Assembly (NCBI GenBank): GCA_938005545.1
Contig: CALKXV010000008.1
Span: forward strand, 1 to 64,000
Source: an uncultured Paracoccaceae bacterium
GTDB taxonomy: Bacteria > Pseudomonadota > Alphaproteobacteria > Rhodobacterales > Rhodobacteraceae
Direction: 5' to 3'
DNA length: 64,000 nt
Below, piece after piece: positions 41,264 to 51,100 of this stretch; the first letter of the stretch is position 1; the number at the start of each line of letters is the position of its first letter. The position numbers and the translations under genes were made by a program. The notes beneath the pieces are model-generated. The model ran no database searches. It was not told the origin of the DNA and saw only the letters and a program-made list of their open reading frames with translations.

Positions 41264-42087
41264 TGGAATGTCTGGACACCATCGCCGACTATGGCCTGCG
41301 CTCAATCGGCATCGGCGAACGTTTGTTGCCACGTTCTGACTTCACGCTCTGCCAACAGATCACGCTGATCGGTTCAGGTCTTTTGTGGAACATTTATTTC
41401 GGCGTTTTGGCGCTGGCATCGGGGTTCTTTCTGGCCATTGCCCTGGCCGTTGGGAAAGCCGCAAAATCACCGCTGATCCGCAAACCCTGCGTTTGGTTCA
41501 TCTTCGTCTTTCGCGGCTCGCCCTTGTTCATCCAGTTCTTTCTGGCCTACGAAGCCTTCGTCCTGCTTCCAAAGGAAGGCATCGAGATCTTCGGCATCAC
41601 CACCGAAACCCGTTGGCTCACACGGGCCTGGGCCGGGGCTTTGATGGTGCTGTTCCTGAACACATCCGCCTACACAGCCGAGATTTTCTATGGCGCACTT
41701 CGCTCTGTCCCCAAGGGCGATCTGGAAGCGGCCGACGCCTATGGCCTGTCGGGCTGGACGCGGTTTCGCAAGATCGTCTGGCCAACAATGATGCGGCTTG
41801 CCTGGCCGTCCTATACGAACGAAGCGATCTTCCTGTTCCACGCGACCACACTTGTTTTCTTCTCAAGCTTTCCGGCATGGCAGCAAAAAGGTGACGCACT
41901 TTATTATGCCAACTATTTTGCCGACAAAACATTCAATCCCTTCGTGCCTTACCCCATCGTCGCCATCTATTTCATTCTGCTGACCCTTGTGGTGATCGGG
42001 GTGTTCAACCTGATGAACCGATACCTGAACCGTCATCTGCCGGGCCAGGCCAAACGCATCCGCTATCGCCCGCAAGTCATCCGGTAA
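41263..42087 (+). CDS. ABC transporter permease (amino acid type), second subunit
   Basis: 274 residues with about five membrane helices and the EAA loop EAADAYGLSGWTRFRKIVWPTMMRLAWPS. The N-terminal 40 residues form a soluble stretch before the first helix. Translationally coupled to the first permease. It precedes the DUF1636 gene by 5 bases, so the importer and the following genes are probably one transcript. No ATP-binding subunit gene is found in the whole window. Confidence 0.9.
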   Translation: MECLDTIADYGLRSIGIGERLLPRSDFTLCQQITLIGSGLLWNIYFGVLALASGFFLAIALAVGKAAKSPLIRKPCVWFIFVFRGSPLFIQFFLAYEAFVLLPKEGIEIFGITTETRWLTRAWAGALMVLFLNTSAYTAEIFYGALRSVPKGDLEAADAYGLSGWTRFRKIVWPTMMRLAWPSYTNEAIFLFHATTLVFFSSFPAWQQKGDALYYANYFADKTFNPFVPYPIVAIYFILLTLVVIGVFNLMNRYLNRHLPGQAKRIRYRPQVIR

Positions 42088-42092
42088 AGCCG

Positions 42093-42428
42093 ATGAACGT
42101 GGTTCTGCAAATTTGCGCGCCCTGCCTTGGGTCAAGCGGCAACGCTGACATCGAAAACCTGATCAAAGCCCTGTCGACAAGCGACATCGCCAAGCGCGCA
42201 ACCATTACAACCACCCATTGTGGCGAGACTTGCGCCGCCCCGGCTCAGCTTTGGCTACAAAGTGAAGATGGCGCGTCCTACATTTTCGAAGGCATTGATC
42301 TTACTGCTGACCGCGATGACATTCTGGCCACCTTGCGGACCTATCTTGCAAGCCCCAACGGGTGGATCGAAGACGCGCGTCCCTGTGGTCGGCTGCGGTT
42401 CTGTCTGACCGCCCGTGTGCCCGCATGA
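42093..42428 (+). CDS. DUF1636 Cys-rich predicted metal-binding protein
   Basis: 111 residues. Cysteines are arranged as C8-x2-C11, then H42-C43-x3-C47, plus two more near the C-terminus (RPCGRLRFC). The first two pairs resemble thioredoxin-like 2Fe-2S ferredoxins or other metal-binding proteins of the DUF1636 family. It sits 5 bases after the second permease and 69 bases before the formylglycine-generating enzyme. The function is unknown; metal handling is inferred from the cysteines. Confidence 0.8.
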   Translation: MNVVLQICAPCLGSSGNADIENLIKALSTSDIAKRATITTTHCGETCAAPAQLWLQSEDGASYIFEGIDLTADRDDILATLRTYLASPNGWIEDARPCGRLRFCLTARVPA

Positions 42429-42497
42429 TGTTTTCCGTGGCAGATCGGCACGCATCTGTGGCAAGGTTTTGTGCGACTTTCCCATGAGTAGAACTCC

Positions 42498-43427
42498 TTG
42501 ACCCAAAAGACCTGCTGCACCCCAAACGCTGCGCACCCACACGCGTCATCTGCAACCGCAACGCCCTTAGGCAAAGGCCCAAAGGCGCGCCCGGCCCTTT
42601 GCGACATTCCGGGCGGTCAGGCCATGGTCGGCACCAAAACGCCCGGAATTCGCGACGATCGTGAAAGCCCCATCAAAACCAAACGCCTGAAACCCTTTCG
42701 CATCATGGAAACCACCGTCACCAATGCAATGTTCGCCGAATTCGTCGATGACACCGGCTTTGAAACCGAGGCTGAACGTTTTGGTTGGTCTTTTGTGTTT
42801 CACCACAACGTTTCGGACCACATAAGTGCATCCGAAGCGGTTCAGGGCGTCGAATGGTGGCGCAAGATTGACGGCGCAGACTGGCGGTTGATCAATGGGC
42901 CGGGTTCGAAGGCGGATTGGTACGCAGACCATCCCGTGGTGCATGTGTCCTGGAACGACGCGCGGGCTTTTGCGGCATGGGCGGGCGGGCGATTGCCCAG
43001 CGAAGCCGAATGGGAACATGCTGCCCGTGGTGGCTTGGGGGATGTGCCTTTTCCATGGGGCGACCGTGAACCGGACGACACCACATTCCAACCCTGCAAC
43101 ATCTGGCAAGGGCATTTCCCGCACGTGAACACCGCCGCCGACGGGCACACGGTCACCGCGCCTGCCAAATCGTTCGATCCAAACGGCTATGGGCTTTACA
43201 ACATGGTCGGCAACGTCTGGGAATGGACGGCAGAGCCATTCAAACTGCGCTCGGTCTCAAAACGTCTGAAAGCCCATGCCGGCAACCAGCCCAATGCGAA
43301 ACTGCTGAAAGGAGGGTCGTTTCTCTGTCACAAAAGCTATTGCTTTCGCTACAGAATTGCCGCGCGCACGGGCAATACGGCGGATACATCAACCGCGCAT
43401 CAGGGGTTCCGATTGGTGTTCGATTAG
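42498..43427 (+). CDS. Formylglycine-generating enzyme (SUMF1-type)
   Basis: 309 residues. FGE-sulfatase domain with FRIMETTVTNAMFAEFV, HPVVHVSWNDARAFAAWAGGRLPSEAEWEHAARGG, GYGLYNMVGNVWEWT, and the catalytic Cys pair at C277 and C282 in GGSFLCHKSYCFRYR, matching the true FGE active site rather than the Cys-less relatives. It converts a sulfatase Cys to formylglycine using oxygen and copper. The start is the TTG at 42498: an in-frame TAG lies just upstream and the next ATG would cut off the family N-terminus. No sulfatase is in the window. Confidence 0.92.
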   Translation: MTQKTCCTPNAAHPHASSATATPLGKGPKARPALCDIPGGQAMVGTKTPGIRDDRESPIKTKRLKPFRIMETTVTNAMFAEFVDDTGFETEAERFGWSFVFHHNVSDHISASEAVQGVEWWRKIDGADWRLINGPGSKADWYADHPVVHVSWNDARAFAAWAGGRLPSEAEWEHAARGGLGDVPFPWGDREPDDTTFQPCNIWQGHFPHVNTAADGHTVTAPAKSFDPNGYGLYNMVGNVWEWTAEPFKLRSVSKRLKAHAGNQPNAKLLKGGSFLCHKSYCFRYRIAARTGNTADTSTAHQGFRLVFD

Positions 43428-44269
43428 CCACGAATGTTTTCGACGCGAACCCCTCGCATCCAGTTCGACAAGGCTTGGGGCTGATCCGTCATGATCAGAC
43501 CAGCACCCGCATCAATCAAACGCCCCCAAACCGACGCTGGGTTCTGCAACGCCGCTTTGTCGGACAAATCACCATTACTCACGTCATCAAGCGTCAAAAC
43601 GGAAAGCCGCAGACTGTCACCGCCAATCGCACAGCCTTCCCGAAGCAGATCGAGGTCGGAAAACGTCACCTCAACCGTCGCGACATCCGCCGTTTTCAGG
43701 GCGCGAAGTATGTCCAAGGCATCACTTCCATCCAACTGAACCTTGGCCATCACCATAACGCCATGGGCGGCTTCAAGGTCTTTGAGGGCCGCGACATCGC
43801 CGGGATTCGAAACCCTGATTTTCAAGGTTGCCCGGTGTGTTTCGCCCAAACCCGCCACGTCACGCGCCACGGCCTGCAAATCCTCAGCGCGTTTCACATC
43901 CAGATCGAAAATTGCATCGGTGCCATCAAGTGCGGCAAATCCGTTGGACAGCCAGGGAACCGGTTCTGACGTTTCATAAGCGTCCACACCACCAGCGCCA
44001 TGCAACAATTTAAGGCCGCTCAACGTAAAAGGATCAACACCATCCGAGTTTGCGTCCAAACCGGTTGTTCGCAGCAGCGATTGGTCATGCATCATATACG
44101 CACGCCCCTTTCCATCAAGACGAACGTCGACTTCGACCACATCCCAAGTCGCAGCCGCTTGAATGGCGGAACAGGAATTTTCCGGGCTGCGGCTCCAAAG
44201 CCCGCGATGCACGGACACCAAGGGTCGGTGCGACGCGCGAAACCGCGCCTTCATGTCAGAAACGCTCAT
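43424..44269 (-). CDS. Glycerophosphodiester phosphodiesterase family protein
   Basis: 281 residues. GDPD motifs: VSVHRGLWSRSPENSCSAIQAA (HRG and PEN), then WDVVEVDVRLDGKGRAYMMHD with the E-x-D metal ligands and catalytic His. No signal peptide is seen, so cytosolic action is likely. It overlaps the FGE gene by 4 nt at the 3' ends (convergent). It could release glycerol 3-phosphate from phosphodiesters; the substrate is inferred from the family. Confidence 0.87.
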   Translation of the reverse strand: MSVSDMKARFRASHRPLVSVHRGLWSRSPENSCSAIQAAATWDVVEVDVRLDGKGRAYMMHDQSLLRTTGLDANSDGVDPFTLSGLKLLHGAGGVDAYETSEPVPWLSNGFAALDGTDAIFDLDVKRAEDLQAVARDVAGLGETHRATLKIRVSNPGDVAALKDLEAAHGVMVMAKVQLDGSDALDILRALKTADVATVEVTFSDLDLLREGCAIGGDSLRLSVLTLDDVSNGDLSDKAALQNPASVWGRLIDAGAGLIMTDQPQALSNWMRGVRVENIRG

Positions 44270-44372
44270 ATTATGCCTGCCTTGCCTGCGCAGCTTAGAC
44301 ACCAAATACCTTTATGTCCTGAAAAGATTCTGTACGAAATTGCCAATAACCGGACCGAGGTTGTTCAATCCG

Positions 44373-46106
44373 CTAAACCAAGCGCTTTGAAAGAACGGCC
44401 TTCACGGCATTGGCCAAATCGTTGGCGGCGCAGGGTTTTACCAGGATAGGCGCGTCGTAAGGCCCTTTGTCTGCGTTCAGAAACTCGGAGTAGCCCGAAA
44501 TGTAGAGAACGCCCGTGCTTTCCGACAATTGCTTCACCTGACGCACCAGATCAAAGCCATCGACATCCCCCGGCATGATGATGTCCGTGATCACCAGATC
44601 GAAATCGACACCCTGTTCCAACAGCCCAAGCGCCGCAGTGCCAGAGGTTGCCGAAATCACCCGGTATCGCAACTCTTCAAGCGTTTCTTGCAGCATCATC
44701 AACATCATCGCATCGTCTTCAACAACCAGAACGGTTTCGCCACCGCCAACAGGAAGCGGCGCATTCCAGTTGGCTGGCACCTCAAGACTTTCGCGTTCCA
44801 GCGGTAAAACAAGATGCACCGACGTCCCTTGAGGGGTGTTCGGTTCGACGTGCACATGCCCGCCGGCTTCGGTGACAAACGACTGCACGGCGATCAATCC
44901 CTGTCCAATGCCCAACCCGCCGCTGCCTGACAGAACGAACGGGTTGGAAACTTGGTTGGCAATCGCCGGATCCATGCCCGGTCCGTCATCCGAAACGATC
45001 AATTCGACGAACTCTGATTGCGAGCTGTGCAATTCGCGCAACTGTAAAACGCTGTCGGAAACATCGGCGAGCTGTGCGGAAATCGTCACGGTCCCGGCAT
45101 CCGCGTGCCGCAAGATTGCATCGCACCCATTCAACACCAAAGCCAAAAGCGCGTCTTCCAGCTTTGCCTGATTGCATCGCACCAAAAGGCCGGGTTCGCG
45201 GCACTCCACAACCAGGGAAACGTTCTCGTCTATGACCGACGGTACAAGGATCTGAAAGTCTTCCAACATCGACATGACGGACCGCGAAGACACCTGACCG
45301 ACCTGTTGGCGCGCCAACAATGTGACTTTGCGGGTCAGGCTGCGGCCCTTTTCAACGGTAGTCAACGCGGTCATCAGATGGCTGGTGGCTTTGTCGGGCA
45401 ATATCTGATTGAGCGACGCATCAATGGCATAAGCGATGGTGTCCAGCATGTTGGAATAATCGTGGGTAATGCTTTGTGCGAGCGCGGAAAAAACGTCTTG
45501 TTGGCCGAGCATCGCTTCGGATTTCTCGGTCGCGACCATAGGGCTGATATCTTCCAATACGATCAACGCCTTAAGCTTCCCGTCGGACGCATCCATCGGC
45601 GCGCTGGTTATGCGGACACGTCGCGCCTCGTTGTGCCGAACCGCGCGGCTCATCAAAAAGGTTTCCCCCTTCAGATGGTTGTTTGACAGTGCGCGATCCA
45701 CAGGGAATTTAGCGCCTTCAAGCGGCGTTTCATCCGTGTCATCCCAAAACTCGATGTTTTCAGGCCATGCAAATGGGGGAGCCTTGGACACACCACCCAA
45801 CATACGTCGCCCTGTGTCGTTGATCATGACGATGTTCTTTTCAGCATTCACACCAACGACACCGCCGCTTGCCAAATTCATGACGGTGTCCAGTTGCTGC
45901 GCCGACCATTGGTCTTTCGCGGGCGGTTTTCGGTTTTGCAGAACCCAAAAGGCGATCACCGCGATTACGGCCAGAAGGATGGCGGCCATTGGCCAAAACA
46001 TCAGGGGGGAGCCCTGACCCGTTATGACTTGAGCCGTCGCACCCATCGCAGGAAACACCAGCGCGACGCTGGTGAAGCCGTTTCGGGCAAAGGAATTGCA
46101 CGTCAT
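44373..46106 (-). CDS. Hybrid sensor histidine kinase/response regulator
   Basis: About 577 residues. One membrane helix (MFWPMAAILLAVIAVIAFWVL) is followed by a PAS-like region (about 75-200), a kinase with the phosphoacceptor SITHDYSNMLDTI, a HATPase domain with NGCDAI, SDDGPGMD and GGLGIGQGLIAVQ, and a C-terminal receiver with VVEDDAMM, the phosphoacceptor in LVITDIIMPG, and LVKPC. The HD-x-x-N-x-L type His box is like that of CckA, but the domain set is shorter and identity as CckA is not claimed. The start is uncertain (46106 chosen; 46151 possible). It may phosphorylate a separate receiver. Confidence 0.85.
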   Translation of the reverse strand: MTCNSFARNGFTSVALVFPAMGATAQVITGQGSPLMFWPMAAILLAVIAVIAFWVLQNRKPPAKDQWSAQQLDTVMNLASGGVVGVNAEKNIVMINDTGRRMLGGVSKAPPFAWPENIEFWDDTDETPLEGAKFPVDRALSNNHLKGETFLMSRAVRHNEARRVRITSAPMDASDGKLKALIVLEDISPMVATEKSEAMLGQQDVFSALAQSITHDYSNMLDTIAYAIDASLNQILPDKATSHLMTALTTVEKGRSLTRKVTLLARQQVGQVSSRSVMSMLEDFQILVPSVIDENVSLVVECREPGLLVRCNQAKLEDALLALVLNGCDAILRHADAGTVTISAQLADVSDSVLQLRELHSSQSEFVELIVSDDGPGMDPAIANQVSNPFVLSGSGGLGIGQGLIAVQSFVTEAGGHVHVEPNTPQGTSVHLVLPLERESLEVPANWNAPLPVGGGETVLVVEDDAMMLMMLQETLEELRYRVISATSGTAALGLLEQGVDFDLVITDIIMPGDVDGFDLVRQVKQLSESTGVLYISGYSEFLNADKGPYDAPILVKPCAANDLANAVKAVLSKRLV

Positions 46107-46181
46107 GGGCTGGACAATCTGTGATTGCGTTAACCTATTTGAGCATAGCAAAATAAGGTCGTCAACCTCAGGTTGTATTTT

Positions 46182-48023
46182 TTAACGTAACGCTCCCACC
46201 GACTGCAACGCTTCAAACTTGGCCTGATCCCACCACCAGTAATCGACACCACGATCATATGCGGGCTTTTCGGGCGGTTTGCCGAAGACATCCCAATAAG
46301 CGATCCAATGGGTGCCTTTGTGCCAATTCGGAACCCAAATGATCTTGTCCCGCAAAACTCGGTCCAACGCCTTAACGCGCACTTCCAAGGCAGCGCGGGA
46401 AGGTGCACCAATGATTTCTTCGATCAATGCATCAACCACCGGGTCGGCCAAACCGGCCAGATTGAATGTCCCGGGTTCATCGACGCTGCTGGACGCAAAG
46501 ACAGACCGCAACTCCAGCGACGGGCTGAGCGAGACATTCAGCCTCGCGACGTAAACATCATAGTCGAAATCTTCCTGCCTTTGTTCCAATTCGGCACTAT
46601 CGATCAGTTCGAACGACGCTTCGATACCAAGCAGTTTCAAGTTTTCGGCGAACGGCAACACAATGCGTTCAAAGGCCGGGCCGTCGTCGATAAATTGCAC
46701 CGACAAAACTTCTCCCGCTGCGTTGCGACGCTTGCCATCGTCGCCAATCACCCAACCTGCCTCTTCCAACAGGGTATTGGCTTGTCGCACCAGCTTGCGA
46801 TCTGTTTTTCGCGTCGTACTTACGGGCGGCACAAAGGCAGGCTCTGTAAAAACCGTGCTGGGTAATTGATCGCGGAACGGTTCCAGAACCGCCAGTTCTT
46901 CACCTTCCAGAAGACCCGATGCCTGCATCGGTGAATTTTCCCAAAAGGAGTCTAACCGCTGGTACGAACCATAAAACAACGTATCGTTTGACCATTCAAA
47001 GTTGAACATCATCCCGATGGCTTCCCGCACGCGGCGGTCTTTGAACTTTTCAAGCCGGGTGTTGATCCAAAATCCTTGCGCACCCGACGGGCGACCATCC
47101 TCGATCACCTCGCGCTTTACCCATCCATTGTCCAGAGCGGGGAAATCATAGCCCGTCGCCCAAAGAGCCGAGAAAAACTCCTCGTGGAACAGATACACGC
47201 CTGCCTTTAAGGCCTCAAACGCTGCGGTGCTGTCGGAAAAATATTCATATCGGAAGCAATCAAAGTTGTGGTTGCCAACATTCACCGGCAAGTCAGCGGC
47301 CCAATAATTCGGATTGCGGCAATACACGATCTGACGCCCGGCATCGACCTTGTCGACGATATAGGGACCAGACCCCAAAGGCGGCTCAAGCGTAGACCGG
47401 GTGAAATCGACATCCTGATAGTAATGTTCTGGAAGGATTGGAATTTCGCCCACAGTGGCAATCAAATCCCGTGTCGCCACGCCCTCTTTAAATTCGACCC
47501 GCACCGCCAAATCCGACAAAGTTTCGATCCTGGCGACGTCGGCAAGCACAATCTGATAGTTTGGGCCGCCATCTTTTTTCAGCGTTTCAATGGTCCAGAC
47601 CACATCTTGCGCCCGCACCGGCTTGCCATCCGCAAACGTCGCGCCGCTTCGCAGGGTGTAAATCACCCATGACCGGTCGTCGGGATATTCGATGCTTTCG
47701 GCCAAAAGCCCATAGACCGCATCCGCCTCGTCGAACGCGCGCACCATCAGCGTGTCATACAACCGTTCCAAGCCTTGCGCAGGTTCGCCCGCCAGAATGA
47801 ACTGGTTCAAACTGTCAAAAGTCTGGCTGGCCAGAAAGCCACGAAAACTCATCGTGCCACCTTTCGGGGCCTCTGGATTCACATAGTTGAAATGGGAAAA
47901 ATCGGGGGGGTAGTTAAGCTCGCCAAAGGCCGAAATACCGTGGCTGATCGTGGTCGTCTTGTGGTTGTCGGCGAAACTTGGCCCTGACAGGCAAAGAAGA
48001 AAGCAAAGAAAGGCAGCGCGCAT
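46182..48023 (-). CDS. Family 5 extracellular solute-binding protein (YejA-like)
   Basis: 613 residues. Signal peptide MRAAFLCFLLCLSGPSFA, then the YejA/oligopeptide-binding pattern: HGISAFGELNYPPDFSHFNYVNPEAPKGG near the N-terminus, and later LRSGATFADGKPVRAQDVVWT, PLGSGPYIVDKVDAGR and FWINTRLEKFKDRRVREAIGM. GGGAGA lies before the ATG. Relatives bind microcin C-like or other peptides for import by YejBEF; no permease or ATPase genes accompany it here. It diverges from the dehalogenase gene across 98 bases. Confidence 0.9.
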   Translation of the reverse strand: MRAAFLCFLLCLSGPSFADNHKTTTISHGISAFGELNYPPDFSHFNYVNPEAPKGGTMSFRGFLASQTFDSLNQFILAGEPAQGLERLYDTLMVRAFDEADAVYGLLAESIEYPDDRSWVIYTLRSGATFADGKPVRAQDVVWTIETLKKDGGPNYQIVLADVARIETLSDLAVRVEFKEGVATRDLIATVGEIPILPEHYYQDVDFTRSTLEPPLGSGPYIVDKVDAGRQIVYCRNPNYWAADLPVNVGNHNFDCFRYEYFSDSTAAFEALKAGVYLFHEEFFSALWATGYDFPALDNGWVKREVIEDGRPSGAQGFWINTRLEKFKDRRVREAIGMMFNFEWSNDTLFYGSYQRLDSFWENSPMQASGLLEGEELAVLEPFRDQLPSTVFTEPAFVPPVSTTRKTDRKLVRQANTLLEEAGWVIGDDGKRRNAAGEVLSVQFIDDGPAFERIVLPFAENLKLLGIEASFELIDSAELEQRQEDFDYDVYVARLNVSLSPSLELRSVFASSSVDEPGTFNLAGLADPVVDALIEEIIGAPSRAALEVRVKALDRVLRDKIIWVPNWHKGTHWIAYWDVFGKPPEKPAYDRGVDYWWWDQAKFEALQSVGALR

Positions 48024-48121
48024 CTGGTTCTCCCGATTGTAACGGGGTGAAGGCTAGCACTGATTGGCCGCAAGGCAAGGTTGTCCCCGCTTGCACTTAT
48101 GCCCCCACACAGCTTAGCGTG

Positions 48122-51100
48122 ATGGCAATGACACGCCTGTTCTCAAACAAAAACCGCCCCGTCCATCTTGGCCCGTTTCCGCTGGAACGCCTGAAACGCC
48201 AGGACAGTGCCGACTTGAATGGCCTGCCTGCGCCGGCGCCCCTGAATTTCACACGGCCCGACGAACCAACAAGCATCGTAAACGCCATGGCCGAATATCA
48301 GGCGATGATGGATGCGATCCAAGACGGGCTGGTGAACAAAAGACGTTCGGCCTGCCCCGATGATGCGACCGAACGCGCGCAGCATCTGAAAGGCTTTGGA
48401 TACTTTTCGGATGCCGCCATGATCGGCATCTGCCGATTACCCGAAGCGGCCCTGCTGGATCACCCCTGGCGAAATCCCGAAATCGACCGGCTGGCCGACG
48501 ATCTAAAGACGCGTCAGACCAAAACACTGGCGTCTGGCATCGACATGATCATGGCCGATCTGAAAGATGCGATGGAGGCACCGCCCGTCACCATCACCGG
48601 GCACACCCATGCGATTGTATTTCTTTATGCCCGCCCGCGCCCCGGTCGCGCTGACGAGCCCGGAACCGATTGGCTGGTGGACGCAGAACATCACACCGCC
48701 GCACTTCGGGCGTCGGAAACGGCTGTCATTCTTGCCAATTACATCCGGTTACTGGGATACGACGCCAAAGCCCATAGTGCGTCGACCTCGGACGTGGATT
48801 TGAACCGGTTGGCCGTCGAGGCCGGACTGGCCGTTGCCCATGACGCCGTGTTGCAAAACCCGTTCCTGGGCGACAACTTCGGGCTTGCAGCCCTGACCAC
48901 AACGTTCGAGATGACGCCCGACAAACCGCTTGCCCGCCATCAACCCCTTTGGGGCAGCAAAGGCCCGGCGTGGTGGGCCGGTTACCGAACTGCGAAATCC
49001 GCGCTGAACCTCGACCCATACAAGAAACGGCGATATGTCGATGGCGCGTTTCCCTTTGAAACTCTGAAACGTGTGGACGATCCCACCACCTTCATCGACG
49101 AACCCCGTGTGCCACGCGTGCCAAAGCGCACCGATATGTTTGCGCGCGCTCAATTCGGCGATATGGGCAATACCGTACAGGACGGCGCGAAAGGTGGCCA
49201 TTACGCGCGAAAATCACCAACTGCGTCAGCACAACGTCGGATGCTGGGTGCCTTTGTGCTGCTTCAGGATGGAGCTTCGGACGATGGTGGACGGCCCACA
49301 GATGCGGAGCGCAACGCGGCCAATGTGAAAGCCACCAGCTATTTTCTGGGCGTCGACGCGGTTGGGATCAGCCGGTGCCCCGATTGGACATGGTACAGTC
49401 ACGATGCCACTGGCAAGCCTGTGGACCCACCCCACGACCAAGCGATCTCAATGATCATTGATCAGGGGTATGAGACGATGGAGGGCGCGTCCGGCGATGA
49501 CTGGATCAGCGTGGCGCAATCCATGCGCGCCTATTTGCGGTTCTCGCTTTTAGGCGGCGTGATTGCCAAGCATATCAGGCGCTTGGGCTACAAAGCTAAG
49601 GCGCACACGGTGCTGGACGGCGAAGTCTTGCAACCGCCGCTTTTGTTGCTCGCCGGCCTTGGCGAGGTCAGCCGCATTGGCGAAGTTATCCTGAACCCCT
49701 TCCTTGGCCCCCGCCTGAAATCCGGCGTTGTCACGACGGACATGCCGATGGCCCACGACAAGCCAATCGACTTTGGGCTGCAAAAGTTCTGCGAGGCTTG
49801 CAACAAATGCGCGCGCGAATGTCCGTCGGGGGCGATCACGTCTGGCCCGAAGCTGATGTTCAATGGCTATGAAATCTGGAAATCCGACAGCCAGAAATGC
49901 GCGACTTACCGAATTACCACTGAAGGCGGCGCCATGTGCGGACGCTGCATGAAGACATGCCCCTGGAACCTCGAAGGACTGTTTGCCGAAAAACCGTTTC
50001 GCTGGGCGGCGATGAAAGTTCCTTCTTTGGCCCCGACACTTGCCAAGCTTGACGACAAAGTCGGCAATGGCGGGCTGAACCCTGTGAAAAAGTGGTGGTG
50101 GGACTTGGAAATTAAGGAAGACGGTGGTTATCAACCGACGCGAAAGCCCGTAAATGCCCGCAATCTACAGCCCGAACTGAAGCTCGACTATGCCGATCAG
50201 ACACTTGCTGTGTACCCCGCGCCACTGACGCCACCACCTTGGCCCTATCCCTATCCAATGGACCGCGAAGCCGGGATTGATGCCTATAACAAGATGATCA
50301 CGCCCGCCGCCTACAAATCCCGGCTGACCGCTGGCAAAACGGACGGGTTGGCCCATAAGGTCGGCGATCATGACGACAGTCCTGTGGTCGAAGTCACGGT
50401 CTCAAAGGTCGACCCGCGTGGCGGCAATGTCACGCTTTATGAATTCCGTGATCCAAACCGCGGCGATTTGCCCTCATGGACCGCAGGTGCACATTTAGAC
50501 ATCGTCGTCGCGCCCGAGTTTCTGCGACAATATTCCATGTCCGGCAATCCAAGTGATCGCTCGGTATATCAGATCGGCGTGCTGCGTGAGGATGATGGCC
50601 GGGGTGGCTCGAAACTGATGCACCGGATATTCTCGGAAGGTCGGCGGGTGTTCCTGTCGAAACCGATCAATCATTTCCCGCTGATCGAAGACGCCTCCAA
50701 AACGTTCCTGATGGGCGGTGGTATCGGCGTAACCCCGATGATCGCCATGGGACATCGGCTGCACGCCCTTCAAGCCGACTTCGAGCTGCACTATTCGGTG
50801 CCATCAAGGGCAGCGGCGGCTTACCTTACCGATCTTGAGACCGTGCCTTGGGCCGATCACGTGACACTCCACGTCTCGGACGAAGGCTCGCGCGCGGATT
50901 TCTCTGATGTTCTGGGGCCTTACACAACCGGTGCCCATGTCTACACCTGTGGGCCGGATCGTTATATGTCGGCTGTTTTGGACGCAGCCAAGGCTCAGGG
51001 TTTCGGCGAAGACGCCCGGCATCTTGAGTACTTTTCGGTCCCCGATCAGCCCGACTATGAAAACCACGACTTTACGTTAAAACTCGCCCAAAGTGGCCAA

